From the NCBI GenBank assembly GCA_947496235.1, contig CANMCE010000003.1, forward strand, positions 1 to 64,000: a stretch of 64,000 nucleotides of DNA. Reading direction: 5' to 3'. The position numbers and the translations under genes were made by a program. The notes below the pieces were generated by a model that ran no database searches, was not told where the DNA came from, and saw only the letters and a list, made by a program, of their open reading frames with translations. Positions 18,151-27,451 of the stretch are shown in pieces; the stretch's first letter is position 1, and the number at the start of each line of letters is the position of its first letter. This DNA is from an uncultured Glaciecola sp. (GTDB lineage Bacteria; Pseudomonadota; Gammaproteobacteria; Enterobacterales; Alteromonadaceae).

Positions 18151-19199
18151 AGATGATCGAAGCTTAGAGCAGTGCCTTTCTTTAGTGCTTGTTTAACTGG
18201 TTTGCCTATCACTTGCTCTAGATACTTCGGTGCTAGCCCGTATCCAGGGCGGATACTTTTGACATTTAAGCTGCTAATAAGCTCACCTTGGGCGATATCT
18301 TTTACGACATACAATGAGCGTCTGAAAATCGCATTACCTTTTTCGCTTTCTTTACGTTCATAATTGACCTGACCTAGAGCTTGCCATGCAATCTTCGAGT
18401 CCCTACATAATTGAGCTAATTCTGGTTCCTCTAAAGAAAAAGAATCATCAGGCCCGCCACCTTGACGGTCGAGGGTGACATGTTTTTCAACTAGGCAAGC
18501 GCCTAAACTAACCGCGGATATTGCAGTGACATTCTCAATGGTATGATCCGAAAGCCCTACTAATACATCATATTTACGCGCCATATCTTGTAAAGTGCGT
18601 AAGTTATAGTCTTGAGCAGGCGCTGGATATCCACTAACACAATGCAACACAACTAAATCTTCACAGCCATTTGAGCGTGCTGTTTCGATAGCTTCTGCAA
18701 TCTCCTCTGCATCCGCCATTCCCGTGCTTATGATCATCGGCTTATGGGTTTGTGCTACGTATTTAATTAAAGGCAAATCAATGGCTTCAAAAGAAGCAAT
18801 TTTATAAGCAGGGGCATTTAAATCTTCGAGCAAATCAACCGCGGTATTATCAAATGGCGAACTGAAAATTGTAATATCTAATTCTTTTGCTTTATCGAAT
18901 AATGGTTTATGCCAGTCCCAAGGCATATGCGCTTGGGCATATAGGTCATAGAGCGTTTTTCCGTCCCAAAGGCCACCTTTTATTAGGAATTCGGGGCGGT
19001 CACTTTGGATCGTAATGGTATCTTGAGTATAAGTCTGCAATTTAATGGCATCAGCACCACTTCTTTTTGCCATTTCCAGAATTTTAAATGCCCGTTCTAT
19101 ATCGCCATTATGATTCGCTGATAATTCGGCAATAATATAGGGAGGCGAGTTTTCACCAATTACACGGCCATCAATTTTAATAGATTTCGCCACAGGCAC
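18135..19199 (-). CDS. PseI/NeuB family nonulosonic acid synthase
   Basis: A 354-residue enzyme of the sialic acid synthase family, which condenses phosphoenolpyruvate with a 6-carbon amino sugar to make a 9-carbon sialic-type acid. The barrel opens with PYIIAELSANHNGDIERA and includes KLQTYT, STGMAD, HCVSGYPAP and GLSDHT. A C-terminal SAF (antifreeze-like) domain covers about 285-350 (IRPGYGLAPKYLEQVIGK). GGGPDDSFSLEEPEL and FRRSLYVVKDI favour pseudaminic acid synthase PseI over NeuB. No other pse or neu genes are in the window, so the substrate route is not visible. Its last codons run into the palindromic element: the stop codon shares two bases with it. The gene ends 9 bp before mlaA's stop side and may be co-transcribed with it. 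Confidence 0.85.
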   Translation of the reverse strand: MPVAKSIKIDGRVIGENSPPYIIAELSANHNGDIERAFKILEMAKRSGADAIKLQTYTQDTITIQSDRPEFLIKGGLWDGKTLYDLYAQAHMPWDWHKPLFDKAKELDITIFSSPFDNTAVDLLEDLNAPAYKIASFEAIDLPLIKYVAQTHKPMIISTGMADAEEIAEAIETARSNGCEDLVVLHCVSGYPAPAQDYNLRTLQDMARKYDVLVGLSDHTIENVTAISAVSLGACLVEKHVTLDRQGGGPDDSFSLEEPELAQLCRDSKIAWQALGQVNYERKESEKGNAIFRRSLYVVKDIAQGELISSLNVKSIRPGYGLAPKYLEQVIGKPVKQALKKGTALSFDHLKMEL

Positions 19200-19207
19200 C
19201 TCGACGC

Positions 19208-20008
19208 TTATTCTAGACCTTCTAACATATCTTCAAAGTCAGAAAAATCCTCTTCTTCCTGCTGCAACTCTTCTTCTGAACGTTGCTGAATTGCACCATC
19301 ACTGACTTCATATGCCAAACGTTGGAAATAGGCGTCTCTAACAAATAAATATTGGTCTAAAGACCGGTTCAGGTTTTCTTCTTGCTCTAGCAATGACGCG
19401 CGAGTCTCTAATAAACTAATGACAGCCGCACCAATCACAATAGGGTCTTCTAAAACCGTTGACGGCCAGTAGTAACTATCTGCTACTCTACCGGTTAAGC
19501 TTCTAACATCACTAGGCCCCAACGCAGGTAACATTAAATAAGGGCCGGTTCCAATTCCCCAAACACCTAGTACTTGGCCAAAATCTTCCTCTTGTTTTTC
19601 AAGCCCCATGCTTTCTGCAACATCAAAAATGCCCAATACACCTATAGTAGAATTAATTAAAAAACGTCCGAGAGAAGATGCCGAATCTCCAGGTTTACCT
19701 TGTAATAAGTTATTAATGGTATTTGCTGGCTCCTCTAAGTTTTCAGAGGCATTTAAAAGACCTGTACGAACCGGTTGAGGCGCGATGGCAATATAACCTT
19801 GTGTAGCAGGTTTTAACAAATACTTGTCTAAAACTTCATAATTGAAGTCCCACATTGCTCGGTTAAAAGGCTCAAAAGGATCCGACACTTGAGAAGCTTC
19901 TGTTGGAGTTGTATTTCGTGCAGCTTCTTCCATCTGTTGTTCTTGCTGACTTGCACAAGCAGTAAGAAAAATTGCAGCACTAATGACAAGTATTTTACTA
20001 ATTTTCAC
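19208..20008 (-). CDS. mlaA: MlaA (VacJ) lipoprotein of phospholipid transport
   Basis: MlaA is the outer-membrane lipoprotein that removes mislocalised phospholipids from the outer leaflet and passes them to MlaC. The 266-residue protein has a signal peptide with lipobox LTAC (Cys18). The MlaA domain contains DPFEPFNRAMWDFNYEVLDKY near residue 44, then PVRTGLLNASENLEEPANTINNLLQG, FLINSTIGVLGIFDVA and GTGPYLMLPALGPS. All are characteristic. The C-terminal tail (about 235-266) is acidic and Glu-rich. It overlaps the ccmI stop by a base. Other mla genes are not in the window. Confidence 0.95.
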   Translation of the reverse strand: MKISKILVISAAIFLTACASQQEQQMEEAARNTTPTEASQVSDPFEPFNRAMWDFNYEVLDKYLLKPATQGYIAIAPQPVRTGLLNASENLEEPANTINNLLQGKPGDSASSLGRFLINSTIGVLGIFDVAESMGLEKQEEDFGQVLGVWGIGTGPYLMLPALGPSDVRSLTGRVADSYYWPSTVLEDPIVIGAAVISLLETRASLLEQEENLNRSLDQYLFVRDAYFQRLAYEVSDGAIQQRSEEELQQEEEDFSDFEDMLEGLE

Positions 20009-21252
20009 TATATTTCCTGATTAATTACAATAGACACAGATACACTTTCCCCTTTATTTAACAATACTGGATTAACCGTACCTTCTAATTCACCTTCACT
20101 CGGCATTACATCTTGATCTTTGGAGACTCGCGCCGTGAGCTTTACTTGATCAACTGTATCTAAGTTTAACGAAGGTATCATTGCGTCACTCAGTGATAAG
20201 TTCAACTCTAAGGGAAATTCGCTTAATGACAAGCGTTTCACTGCCAAAGGCGCTCTAGACTCTCCATTTGCATCTTGGGCAAACACTATTAAATACCCAT
20301 TCTCTGGTAAATTAGATTTCAATTCATCTAACAAATTGACAGTCACCGCAATACTAGTGCCCGTAACCGCTACTGCACTTCCCAAAAACTCTTCACTGAC
20401 CCCTATATTTCTCAGTTGAGCCACCAAGGATTGATAAAAATTACTCTGCGGAGAAAGCTGATCTTTTATCATGGCAAAATTTTCACCCGCTGTTTGCGTA
20501 TCTCCAAGTTGAGTCGCGACAACGGTTTTCATTAATCTGTAATCTCTGTTGCCGGCATCTCGGGTGATGAGGTAGTTAATCTGAGACATAGCGTTGCCTA
20601 GGCTATTGTCTGTGCCCGATGTTATTAATGCGTTCACATATTTAAAACGCAGCTCATCATCCCCTGGGGTTAAATCTATCGCTTTCTCGTATGCCGCAAT
20701 AGACTCTTCCACTCGCCCAATGGCTAAATAAACCTGCCCTAACAACTGCCAACCTTTTTCGTCTTCGGGAAATTCCCTCAATCGTTTGCGAATAATAACT
20801 GCATATTTTGCGTAGTCATTTGGCGTTACATCCTGCGGATTGGTTTGTATCTTGTCCAACAGCGCATCAGTGCTGTTAATGACGTCCGAATACTCTTTTA
20901 AACCTGAATAATGGGACGAAAGAAAATAAACCAATCCACCTAAAACAATGGCAGGTATTGCCGCCAACATTACTTTGCTAAAAGGAACCGACAATCCATC
21001 AACTTTGCTTTCTTTTGTTTCGTAAGTCTCATTGTAAAGCGCCAATTTAAGCTCTTTAATAGCTGCATCTTTATCTTTTTCCGAAATGACGCCTTGAGAC
21101 ACTTCTTGTTCCAATTCAACTAGCCTTTGCTTGAGTATTTTAGAATTGGTTACCTGATAACTTTTGAAATTAGACCGGAAGAAATACGGCAAAATTACAA
21201 ACAGGGCAGCAATCATTATTAAGAAAATTGCTATTAAATAAAAGTAGGTCAC
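20008..21252 (-). CDS. ccmI: Cytochrome c maturation protein CcmI
   Basis: CcmI presents apocytochrome c to the heme-ligation complex CcmF/H. The 414-residue protein has two membrane segments, one at residues 3-25 (YLIAIFLIMIAALFVILPYFF) and one near 88-108 (VMLAAIPAIVLGGLVYFLS). The loop between them is charged and cytoplasmic. A periplasmic TPR domain follows (GWQLLGQVYLAIGRVEESIAAYEKAIDLTPGD, about 167-200), then a C-terminal beta-rich domain. This is the standard full-length gammaproteobacterial form. It lies 49 bp after ccmH. Assignment supported by both sequence and position. Confidence 0.93.
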   Translation of the reverse strand: MTYFYLIAIFLIMIAALFVILPYFFRSNFKSYQVTNSKILKQRLVELEQEVSQGVISEKDKDAAIKELKLALYNETYETKESKVDGLSVPFSKVMLAAIPAIVLGGLVYFLSSHYSGLKEYSDVINSTDALLDKIQTNPQDVTPNDYAKYAVIIRKRLREFPEDEKGWQLLGQVYLAIGRVEESIAAYEKAIDLTPGDDELRFKYVNALITSGTDNSLGNAMSQINYLITRDAGNRDYRLMKTVVATQLGDTQTAGENFAMIKDQLSPQSNFYQSLVAQLRNIGVSEEFLGSAVAVTGTSIAVTVNLLDELKSNLPENGYLIVFAQDANGESRAPLAVKRLSLSEFPLELNLSLSDAMIPSLNLDTVDQVKLTARVSKDQDVMPSEGELEGTVNPVLLNKGESVSVSIVINQEI

Positions 21253-21301
21253 TCAAAATCCTCTTGGAGATATTTTATGTTGCTAATAGTTGCCGTTCTG
21301 C

Positions 21302-21811
21302 TTATTCGTCTTTGAGTAATGCTTCAGCCTGGGCAATTTTTTCGTCAGAATTTTCATCGTCAACGGTTTTTCGACGCATTAAAAATATACCTAACATGAG
21401 TACAACAAAAAGTACGGGAAGTACCCAAAGCCAAATGGTGAATGCATTCACGGGTGGTTTGTAATACACAAAATCATTATACCGCCCTTTCATGAAGGCT
21501 ATAACTTGCTCTTCACTTTTTCCATCTTTAAGCATTTGATACACTTTTCTACGCATATCATGGGCAATCATTGCATTTGAATCGGCAATATTTTGATTTT
21601 GACACTTGGGACATCTTAAATTTTTAGTTAATTCAAGGAAGCTTTTGCGTTTTTCAGGATCGTCAAATGCATAATTTTCAGCATAATCTTTAGGCACAGT
21701 GCGTAGCGCCTCTTGCTCATTTGTAACTACAGTCTCTTCTTGGGCTAGCACTTGAACATTAAAGGTTAATACCAGTAAGATGCCGAAACATAAAAATAAG
21801 CGCTTATTCAT
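21302..21811 (-). CDS. ccmH: Cytochrome c maturation protein CcmH
   Basis: CcmH is a membrane-anchored periplasmic thiol protein that helps reduce apocytochrome c for heme attachment. The 169-residue protein has a signal peptide (1-23), the redox motif LRCPKCQNQNIADSNA near residues 66-81, the three-helix bundle segment MRRKVYQMLKDGKSEEQVIAFM, and one C-terminal membrane helix (about 118-143). It is the short form, with the CcmI part encoded separately downstream. It overlaps the ccmG stop by 4 bp. Confidence 0.95.
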   Translation of the reverse strand: MNKRLFLCFGILLVLTFNVQVLAQEETVVTNEQEALRTVPKDYAENYAFDDPEKRKSFLELTKNLRCPKCQNQNIADSNAMIAHDMRRKVYQMLKDGKSEEQVIAFMKGRYNDFVYYKPPVNAFTIWLWVLPVLFVVLMLGIFLMRRKTVDDENSDEKIAQAEALLKDE

Positions 21812-22416
21812 TGCTCAAGTCCTTTTTGAGTATCAGAAATTCCTCTTTCAACGTTAATTTTTTCGATTTCAGGCATAAATTTATTTCGCCAAACCCTTGG
21901 GTTAATATCGCCTAAATGGTGTACACGAATAACGCCTTTATGATCCACCAAGAAGGTCTCGGGCGCGCCAGTTACCCCAAGATCTAAACTGGTATCTCTA
22001 TACACATCAAAGATATTAAATTCGAAAGGGTTGCCAAATCTTCCCAAGGTCTCTGTTACCTCAGTGCGCACTCTATTCACGGTTTTCGTTCCAAAATCAG
22101 GATCTAAATCCTGATCATAATACAGGCCAACAAAGCGATACCCTTGCTGACTTAATTCTGTCAGATAAGGCAATTCAATAGCGCAGGTAACGCACCAAAC
22201 ACCCCATACATTCACCAGTGTCATCTGTCCTTGAAACACACTATTGTCGTAAATTATATTTTCTTGCATCAAATCAGGCAGTTGAAAATCAGGAAACTTA
22301 TTTTCAAGCATCGCCGATTCTCTTTGTGTCGGATCAGAGAATAAGCCTAGAAACAAAAAAACCGACAACATAAGAAACAAAACCAAAGGCACTAAAAACC
22401 ATGCTAGCTTTTTCAT
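21808..22416 (-). CDS. ccmG: Thiol-disulfide reductase CcmG (DsbE)
   Basis: CcmG is a membrane-tethered thioredoxin-fold protein that passes electrons to the heme-ligation machinery. The 202-residue sequence has an N-terminal anchor (about 5-26), the active-site WCVTC (Cys75 and Cys78) after TLVNVWGV, and the cis-proline loop VTGAPETFLVD, which includes the acidic residue typical of CcmG. GVIRVHHLGDI follows. The motif has Val-Thr between the cysteines where many relatives have Pro-Thr or Val-Pro. It overlaps both ccmF and ccmH by 4 bp, so the three are translated as a unit. Confidence 0.94.
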   Translation of the reverse strand: MKKLAWFLVPLVLFLMLSVFLFLGLFSDPTQRESAMLENKFPDFQLPDLMQENIIYDNSVFQGQMTLVNVWGVWCVTCAIELPYLTELSQQGYRFVGLYYDQDLDPDFGTKTVNRVRTEVTETLGRFGNPFEFNIFDVYRDTSLDLGVTGAPETFLVDHKGVIRVHHLGDINPRVWRNKFMPEIEKINVERGISDTQKGLEQ

Positions 22417-24440
22417 TGCGCAGACTCCTGAGGTTTTACGTCCATCTCCGATGCTGGCGCCACTTTCTCTGTTTTAGCAAAGGTTTGTTTAAATTTTGCC
22501 ATTTTCTTAATGCGATAACGTTTATCAGACATAGATAAAACACCGCCGATACTCATAATAAAGGCTCCGCCCCAGATCCACACGACAAAAGGCTTGTAGT
22601 ATAAGCGAATCGCCCAAGCACCATTATCTAGAGGTTCCCCCATAGCAATGAATAAATCACGGGTCAGCGTTGTATGAATACCAGCCTCGGTCATGGGCAT
22701 CTGCTGCACCCTATATAAGCGTTTTTCAGGCTCTAAATGATCGACGAATTGTCCATTTTTATAGACATCAAATATGCCTCTATCAGCATCATAATTAGGG
22801 CCTTGAATTGCTTTTACACCAGAAAAATGGATTTCATAATCCGCTATGGTGACCTTATCACCCGGATCAACTTTTAAATCTCGTTCTAATTCGTAATTGC
22901 TTACTAAAGTGATACCAATCAGGGAAACCGCGAATCCCACATGGCCCAACACCATTCCCCAGTGGCTTGGAGTGAGCTTTTTCAGTGAAGCAAGGGTACT
23001 TTCTTCATCCGTTTGGGCGCTTACTCGTTGTCTTACTTCCATTATAGTTGTGACCAAAACCCAAAAGCTCATTGCCATCCCCAAAAATCCTAAATAAGAC
23101 TGTTGGTCGTAACTAAAATTAACCGCCAATCCACCACACATGGCTAGCACAAAGGCCAGGATCATTTGGTTACGTAAATCTCTAGGTTTCTGGCGTTTCC
23201 AACGAGTAAGGGGACCTACCCCTAAAAAGAACACAAATGGCACCACCAATAAGGTAAACATTTGATTAAAGAATGGTGCACCAACGGAGATGCTCCCTAA
23301 TCCAATTTGTTTGTGAATAAGAGGAAACAAGGTACCTATTAGAACCACTATAGTCGCGGCGCAAAGCAAAACATTGTTACCCATTAGCATCATTTCACGG
23401 GAAAAAATCTCATATCTTCCTACGGATTTTAATTGAGAAGCACGTATTGCATACAGTAATAAGGAACCACCAATTACGACAATTAACAATCCAAGAATAA
23501 ACAAACCTCTAGAAGGATCTGACGCGAATGAATGCACAGAAACCAAGACACCAGATCTGACTAAAAATGTGCCCAACAAACTCAACGAAAACGCTGCGAT
23601 TGCCAGTAACACTGTCCAGGATTTAAACACTTTACGTTTTTCAGTTACCGCTAAAGAATGCATCAATGCCGTACCTACTAACCAAGGCATAAAAGAAGCG
23701 TTCTCTACAGGATCCCAGAACCACCAGCCTCCCCAGCCTAATTCATAATATGCCCACCAACTACCTAAAGCCATTCCAAGGGTTAAAAAGCTCCAAGCCG
23801 CTATGGTCCATGGGCGAGACCACCGTGCCCACGTTGAATCTAATTGACCGCCAAGTAGAGCTGCTATGGCAAAAGCGAAGGCAACTGAAAAACCTACGTA
23901 TCCCATGTATAACATTGGGGGATGTATAATCATGCCAAAATCTTGTAAAAGCGGATTCAGATCTCTACCGTCTACAGGAAAGAATGGCAGCATACTTTCA
24001 AATGGATTCGAGGTAATTAACATAAACAAATAAAATGAAATACTTACCATGCCTAGAACAGCTAAAACTCGCGCTAACATAGCTTCAGGTATGCCTTTAG
24101 AGAACAAGGCAACCGCGAGCGTCCAAATTGAAAATATAAGCACCCAGAGTAAGAAGGATCCTTCGTGATTGCCCCAAACAGCTGTCACTTTATAATAAAT
24201 AGGCAACTGACTATTGGAATTTTGCGCCACTACACTCAAGGAAAAGTCGTCCGTAATAAATCCATAAGTAAGCGCTGCATATGCTGCTAAGGTGAATAAG
24301 AATAATCCAGTTGCAATAGGTCTACCGAGCGCCATCAGGCCAGAGTTATTGGTCTGAGCGCCCCAAAGTGGATAAATTGCCAACAAAATAGATAAAATCA
24401 GCGCTAATACTAATGTGACAGTGCCTAGTTCACCAATCAT
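22413..24440 (-). CDS. ccmF: Heme lyase subunit CcmF
   Basis: CcmF is the integral membrane core of the cytochrome c synthetase that attaches heme from CcmE to apocytochrome c. The 675-residue protein has about 15 hydrophobic segments. The tryptophan-rich WWD domain reads GWGGWWFWDPVENASFMPWL (near residues 235-254). The periplasmic histidine contexts MIIHPPMLYMGY and SVHSFASDP are conserved. The length is normal. It starts directly after the ccmE stop codon and overlaps ccmG by 4 bp. Confident. Confidence 0.96.
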   Translation of the reverse strand: MIGELGTVTLVLALILSILLAIYPLWGAQTNNSGLMALGRPIATGLFLFTLAAYAALTYGFITDDFSLSVVAQNSNSQLPIYYKVTAVWGNHEGSFLLWVLIFSIWTLAVALFSKGIPEAMLARVLAVLGMVSISFYLFMLITSNPFESMLPFFPVDGRDLNPLLQDFGMIIHPPMLYMGYVGFSVAFAFAIAALLGGQLDSTWARWSRPWTIAAWSFLTLGMALGSWWAYYELGWGGWWFWDPVENASFMPWLVGTALMHSLAVTEKRKVFKSWTVLLAIAAFSLSLLGTFLVRSGVLVSVHSFASDPSRGLFILGLLIVVIGGSLLLYAIRASQLKSVGRYEIFSREMMLMGNNVLLCAATIVVLIGTLFPLIHKQIGLGSISVGAPFFNQMFTLLVVPFVFFLGVGPLTRWKRQKPRDLRNQMILAFVLAMCGGLAVNFSYDQQSYLGFLGMAMSFWVLVTTIMEVRQRVSAQTDEESTLASLKKLTPSHWGMVLGHVGFAVSLIGITLVSNYELERDLKVDPGDKVTIADYEIHFSGVKAIQGPNYDADRGIFDVYKNGQFVDHLEPEKRLYRVQQMPMTEAGIHTTLTRDLFIAMGEPLDNGAWAIRLYYKPFVVWIWGGAFIMSIGGVLSMSDKRYRIKKMAKFKQTFAKTEKVAPASEMDVKPQESAQ

Positions 24441-24911
24441 TTAGTAAGCTCCCGACTTTGTTTTTAGATGATCCATTTTTTCCAACTTTTCAGCGAGATC
24501 TGGCGGCATATACTCCTCGTCATGTTTCGCTAACACCTCTTGTGCACTTATCATGGTGGGAGATTGTAAAGTGCCTGTGGCTATTATCCCTTGGCCTTCA
24601 CGAAACAAGTCTGGCAATATTCCTTGATATTCGACCGTTATTGTTGGGCCTGTATCTACCAAATCAAATTTTACTGATAAAGTATCTTGATCACGAGAAA
24701 CACTTCCTGGTACCACTAAGCCACCAATTCGAATTCGCTGACCTATTTGAGGTTTTACCCCAGTTTGGTCTTTGCCGTTGTGAATTTCTGAAGGTGTATA
24801 AAACACATCAATGTTATTTGAAAAGCTATAAAGCATAACGCCCACAGCTACTGCAATAAGTGTCAATGCCCCTGATACAGCTAAAAGTCGCTGTTTACGC
24901 CTTGGATTCAT
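24441..24911 (-). CDS. ccmE: Heme chaperone CcmE
   Basis: CcmE carries heme covalently in the periplasm from CcmC to CcmF. The 156-residue protein has an N-terminal signal anchor (about 8-29), an OB-fold beta-barrel domain ([35 protein letters not shown]) and the heme-attachment motif HDEEYMPP with His130 and Tyr134. A flexible C-terminal tail follows. It overlaps the end of the CcmC-CcmD fusion gene by 17 bp. Standard in length and motifs. Confidence 0.96.
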   Translation of the reverse strand: MNPRRKQRLLAVSGALTLIAVAVGVMLYSFSNNIDVFYTPSEIHNGKDQTGVKPQIGQRIRIGGLVVPGSVSRDQDTLSVKFDLVDTGPTITVEYQGILPDLFREGQGIIATGTLQSPTMISAQEVLAKHDEEYMPPDLAEKLEKMDHLKTKSGAY

Positions 24912-25971
24912 TACTAATAACCTCTGAATTCTTTTGATTTCGCTTGGCCCTTGCTGCCAAAATACGTTCCGCTCTTGCCTGCTGCTGTTTGACTTGAATT
25001 TTAACCATTTTGTTCATAAACAAGGTATGGCTTAACAACAGCATCATACATAAAAAACTAAGCGCAAAAGATAGCCAAACAAAATAACCCCTGCCTGCCA
25101 TATCCCAAAAAGAAGAGATGCTGGAGAATTGGAAACCTTGATTCACCATCATATAACCAGCCCAAATCACAAATATTGCAGATAATATCCCTAACAAACC
25201 TTTATTTGGGAGTCTGTGTAGTTGATGTTGGGAGTCATTCATTAATTCACCAATCCAAGGGCGGTGAGCTTCACGCTTGATTAATTCATTACGTAATCGC
25301 ATTAGCACACAACAACCAATAAAACCCGCCATTCCTACAATGCAAACGAGTAAGGGGAAAAGCATTTCATTTGGCATAGAAGGTTTGTCTAGTTTACTAA
25401 TGGTTGCAGTTTGATGCAGCGTATTCCACCATTCTACTGAATATTTAATGATAGGTATGTTGATAACCCCAACAATTGACATCACAGCCGCTGCTTTCCC
25501 ACCTTGCAACTTGTCTTCAAAGGATACGTAAAGGGCCAAAACACCCATATATAAAAAAAGCAATATCAACTGAGAGGTTAATCTTGCATCCCATATCCAG
25601 TAAGTACCCCAAGTAGGTTTTCCCCAAATGGCGCCAGTGAACAGGGAAATAAGCGTGATTACTGCTCCCACTGGTGCTATAGCGATAATGACCGTCAAGG
25701 CTGTGCGCCATTGCCAAACAAGCGCTACAAAACCGGCTACTGCCATAGCAACATAAGTTGTCATAGACAACGAGGCCGTAGGTACATGGATATAGATAAT
25801 TCTGTACACTTCGTTTTGTTGGTAATCAGTAGGTGCGAAACCTAATCCCCAGATAATTCCCACTGGCAAAACAATTACCGCCAAGGTAAAAAACCAAGGT
25901 AACAGCTGATTGCAAAGTCCATAGGTACGCTCTGGTTTTGCAAATTGATTTAACCATTTAACAAAGTTCAA
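24895..25971 (-). CDS. ccmC: CcmC-CcmD fusion, heme export to CcmE
   Basis: A 358-residue protein that seems to fuse CcmC with CcmD. CcmC motifs are intact: YIHVPTA, the tryptophan-rich [20 protein letters not shown] and [12 protein letters not shown] with the second heme-ligand histidine. The usual CcmC end ([19 protein letters not shown]) is followed by an extra hydrophobic segment ([18 protein letters not shown]). Then comes a CcmD-like module, [20 protein letters not shown], with a basic, Arg/Ala-rich cytoplasmic tail. Separate ccmD is absent between ccmC and ccmE. An in-frame ATG at 26007 would overlap ccmB by 40 bp. I prefer the TTG at 25971, which overlaps the ccmB TGA (TTGA) and follows GGGTGAG by 6 nt. 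Confidence 0.88.
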   Translation of the reverse strand: MNFVKWLNQFAKPERTYGLCNQLLPWFFTLAVIVLPVGIIWGLGFAPTDYQQNEVYRIIYIHVPTASLSMTTYVAMAVAGFVALVWQWRTALTVIIAIAPVGAVITLISLFTGAIWGKPTWGTYWIWDARLTSQLILLFLYMGVLALYVSFEDKLQGGKAAAVMSIVGVINIPIIKYSVEWWNTLHQTATISKLDKPSMPNEMLFPLLVCIVGMAGFIGCCVLMRLRNELIKREAHRPWIGELMNDSQHQLHRLPNKGLLGILSAIFVIWAGYMMVNQGFQFSSISSFWDMAGRGYFVWLSFALSFLCMMLLLSHTLFMNKMVKIQVKQQQARAERILAARAKRNQKNSEVISNESKA

Positions 25972-26639
25972 TGCTGACTCACCCTTAATGAATATGCGAT
26001 TGCCCAAGGCGCTAATGCAATACTAAACAGTAATATTGCGCCCATAATACCAAGTTGAAATGAATAAGGTAATTGCAGAGAAACTGAATCTACTGCTGAA
26101 GTGGCAAAAATAAGTAACGGAATAAAAAGTGGTAATAACAACAAGGGCAACAAAACGCCACTGCGTTGCAGACTGACCGTCAATGCAACACCTATTGCTC
26201 CAATTAAACTAATTGTAGGTGTACCTAATAATAGGGTTAAGATTAATACCCAATACATTTCAAAGGTCATATTCAAAAATAACGCGAGCATTGGACTCAA
26301 CAACAACAATGGAATCATGGAAATTAGCCAATGAGTCAATACTTTGATCAAGACAATTAGATATAAAGGAAGATCGGTTAACATGTATTGCTCCATGCTA
26401 CCGTCGATAAAATCGTCCCTGAACAGGCGTTCCAATCCCATCAGCAATGACAAAATTGCAGCCACCCAAACAACGCCGGCGGATATGCGTTGCAAAATAT
26501 CCGGACCTGGCCCCACTGCCAAAGGGAAAAGGCTTATCACAATAATAAAAAACATCAATGGCTGCATCAATTCAGAAGCTTGTCTAAATGCTAGAGAAAA
26601 CTCTCTATTAGATACTGCGACTAAACGTCTGATCACCAA
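25968..26639 (-). CDS. ccmB: Heme exporter membrane protein CcmB
   Basis: CcmB is the permease partner of the CcmA ATPase, needed to release holo-CcmE from CcmC. The 223-residue protein has six hydrophobic segments. It opens with the conserved REFSLAFRQASELMQPLMFF and continues with GLERLFRDDFIDGSMEQ, both characteristic of the family. It overlaps ccmA by 7 bp on one side and the ccmC start on the other. Confident. Confidence 0.95.
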   Translation of the reverse strand: MVIRRLVAVSNREFSLAFRQASELMQPLMFFIIVISLFPLAVGPGPDILQRISAGVVWVAAILSLLMGLERLFRDDFIDGSMEQYMLTDLPLYLIVLIKVLTHWLISMIPLLLLSPMLALFLNMTFEMYWVLILTLLLGTPTISLIGAIGVALTVSLQRSGVLLPLLLLPLFIPLLIFATSAVDSVSLQLPYSFQLGIMGAILLFSIALAPWAIAYSLRVSQH

Positions 26640-27259
26640 TGATACTCCAGATAAAATTCAGATGTTTTACAAGTGAGTTCTACTTGTTGGTGCGAGGTCA
26701 TGACAACTGCTCCGCCGGCGTTTACAAATGAGTCAACTTGATGACATAACAACTTCACAGTATTAACGTCCAATGCCGTAAAAGGTTCATCTAAAACCCA
26801 TAAAGATGCATTGGTTGATAGCCATAATTTGGCCAAGGATGCTCTTCTTTGCTGTCCTGCAGAAAGATGTTTGACGGGCAAATCTTCTAACCCTTCTAAT
26901 CCGAGGTTTTCCAATACAATTTGCAGCTCAGCATTGTCTACAGGTTTGCCATGTAATTGACACCAAAACCCTAAGTTTTCTAGCGCTGAAAGATTGGCGT
27001 TTAAGCCTAATTTATGTCCACAGTACACCAGTTTTTTTGCCGCATCTGGGTATTTGTGAATGTTTTCTTGTTGGATTAATACATCTCCGGAGGTTGGCCT
27101 TGATAACCCTGTGATAATCCTAATTAAACTGGTTTTACCTGCTCCGTTTTCACCTTTCAAAAAAAGCAATTCACCGCCGGTCAGAGTCAAGTTTATATTG
27201 TGAAATAATTCACGGTCTTGTTTTTCACAACTAACACCGCTTAATTCAAGAATTTTCAA
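26633..27259 (-). CDS. ccmA: Heme exporter ATPase CcmA
   Basis: CcmA is the ATPase of the CcmAB complex. Walker A is GENGAGKTS, the signature is LSAGQQRRASLA and Walker B is LWVLDEP, followed by the switch histidine in MTSHQQ. I placed the start at the TTG at 27259 (LKILELSGVSC), which gives 208 residues, the family's usual length and N-terminus. An upstream ATG at 27325 would add 22 hydrophobic residues with no counterpart in CcmA. This is the first gene of the minus-strand ccm operon, whose promoter must lie in the divergent gap before the FliK-like gene. Confidence 0.93.
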   Translation of the reverse strand: MKILELSGVSCEKQDRELFHNINLTLTGGELLFLKGENGAGKTSLIRIITGLSRPTSGDVLIQQENIHKYPDAAKKLVYCGHKLGLNANLSALENLGFWCQLHGKPVDNAELQIVLENLGLEGLEDLPVKHLSAGQQRRASLAKLWLSTNASLWVLDEPFTALDVNTVKLLCHQVDSFVNAGGAVVMTSHQQVELTCKTSEFYLEYHW

Positions 27260-27451
27260 GTTAAATCCGCTATTTAAAAAACCGCGAAATAATAGCACAA
27301 ACAACATGGACAACGCCAAGTTCAAACAGAAAAAATGTCAATCAAAACAATTATTCATTGATTAATGTCAAGATGAAATTCGCGTCTATGATTTATTCAC
27401 TACCTCGACGAGTGAAACTTGTATTTTTTTAAAGAATGCCGATAACAGAGA

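Noticed and set aside
27260-27325. N-terminal 22-residue extension of CcmA starting at the ATG at 27325
   Set aside because: It is hydrophobic and has no counterpart in CcmA proteins; the TTG at 27259 gives the standard N-terminus.
27438-27445. GCCGATAA, a perfect sigma-28 (flagellar) -10 box before the FliK-like gene
   Set aside because: No TAAA-type -35 lies 15 bp upstream, and transcription would begin on the start codon itself. Probably chance.
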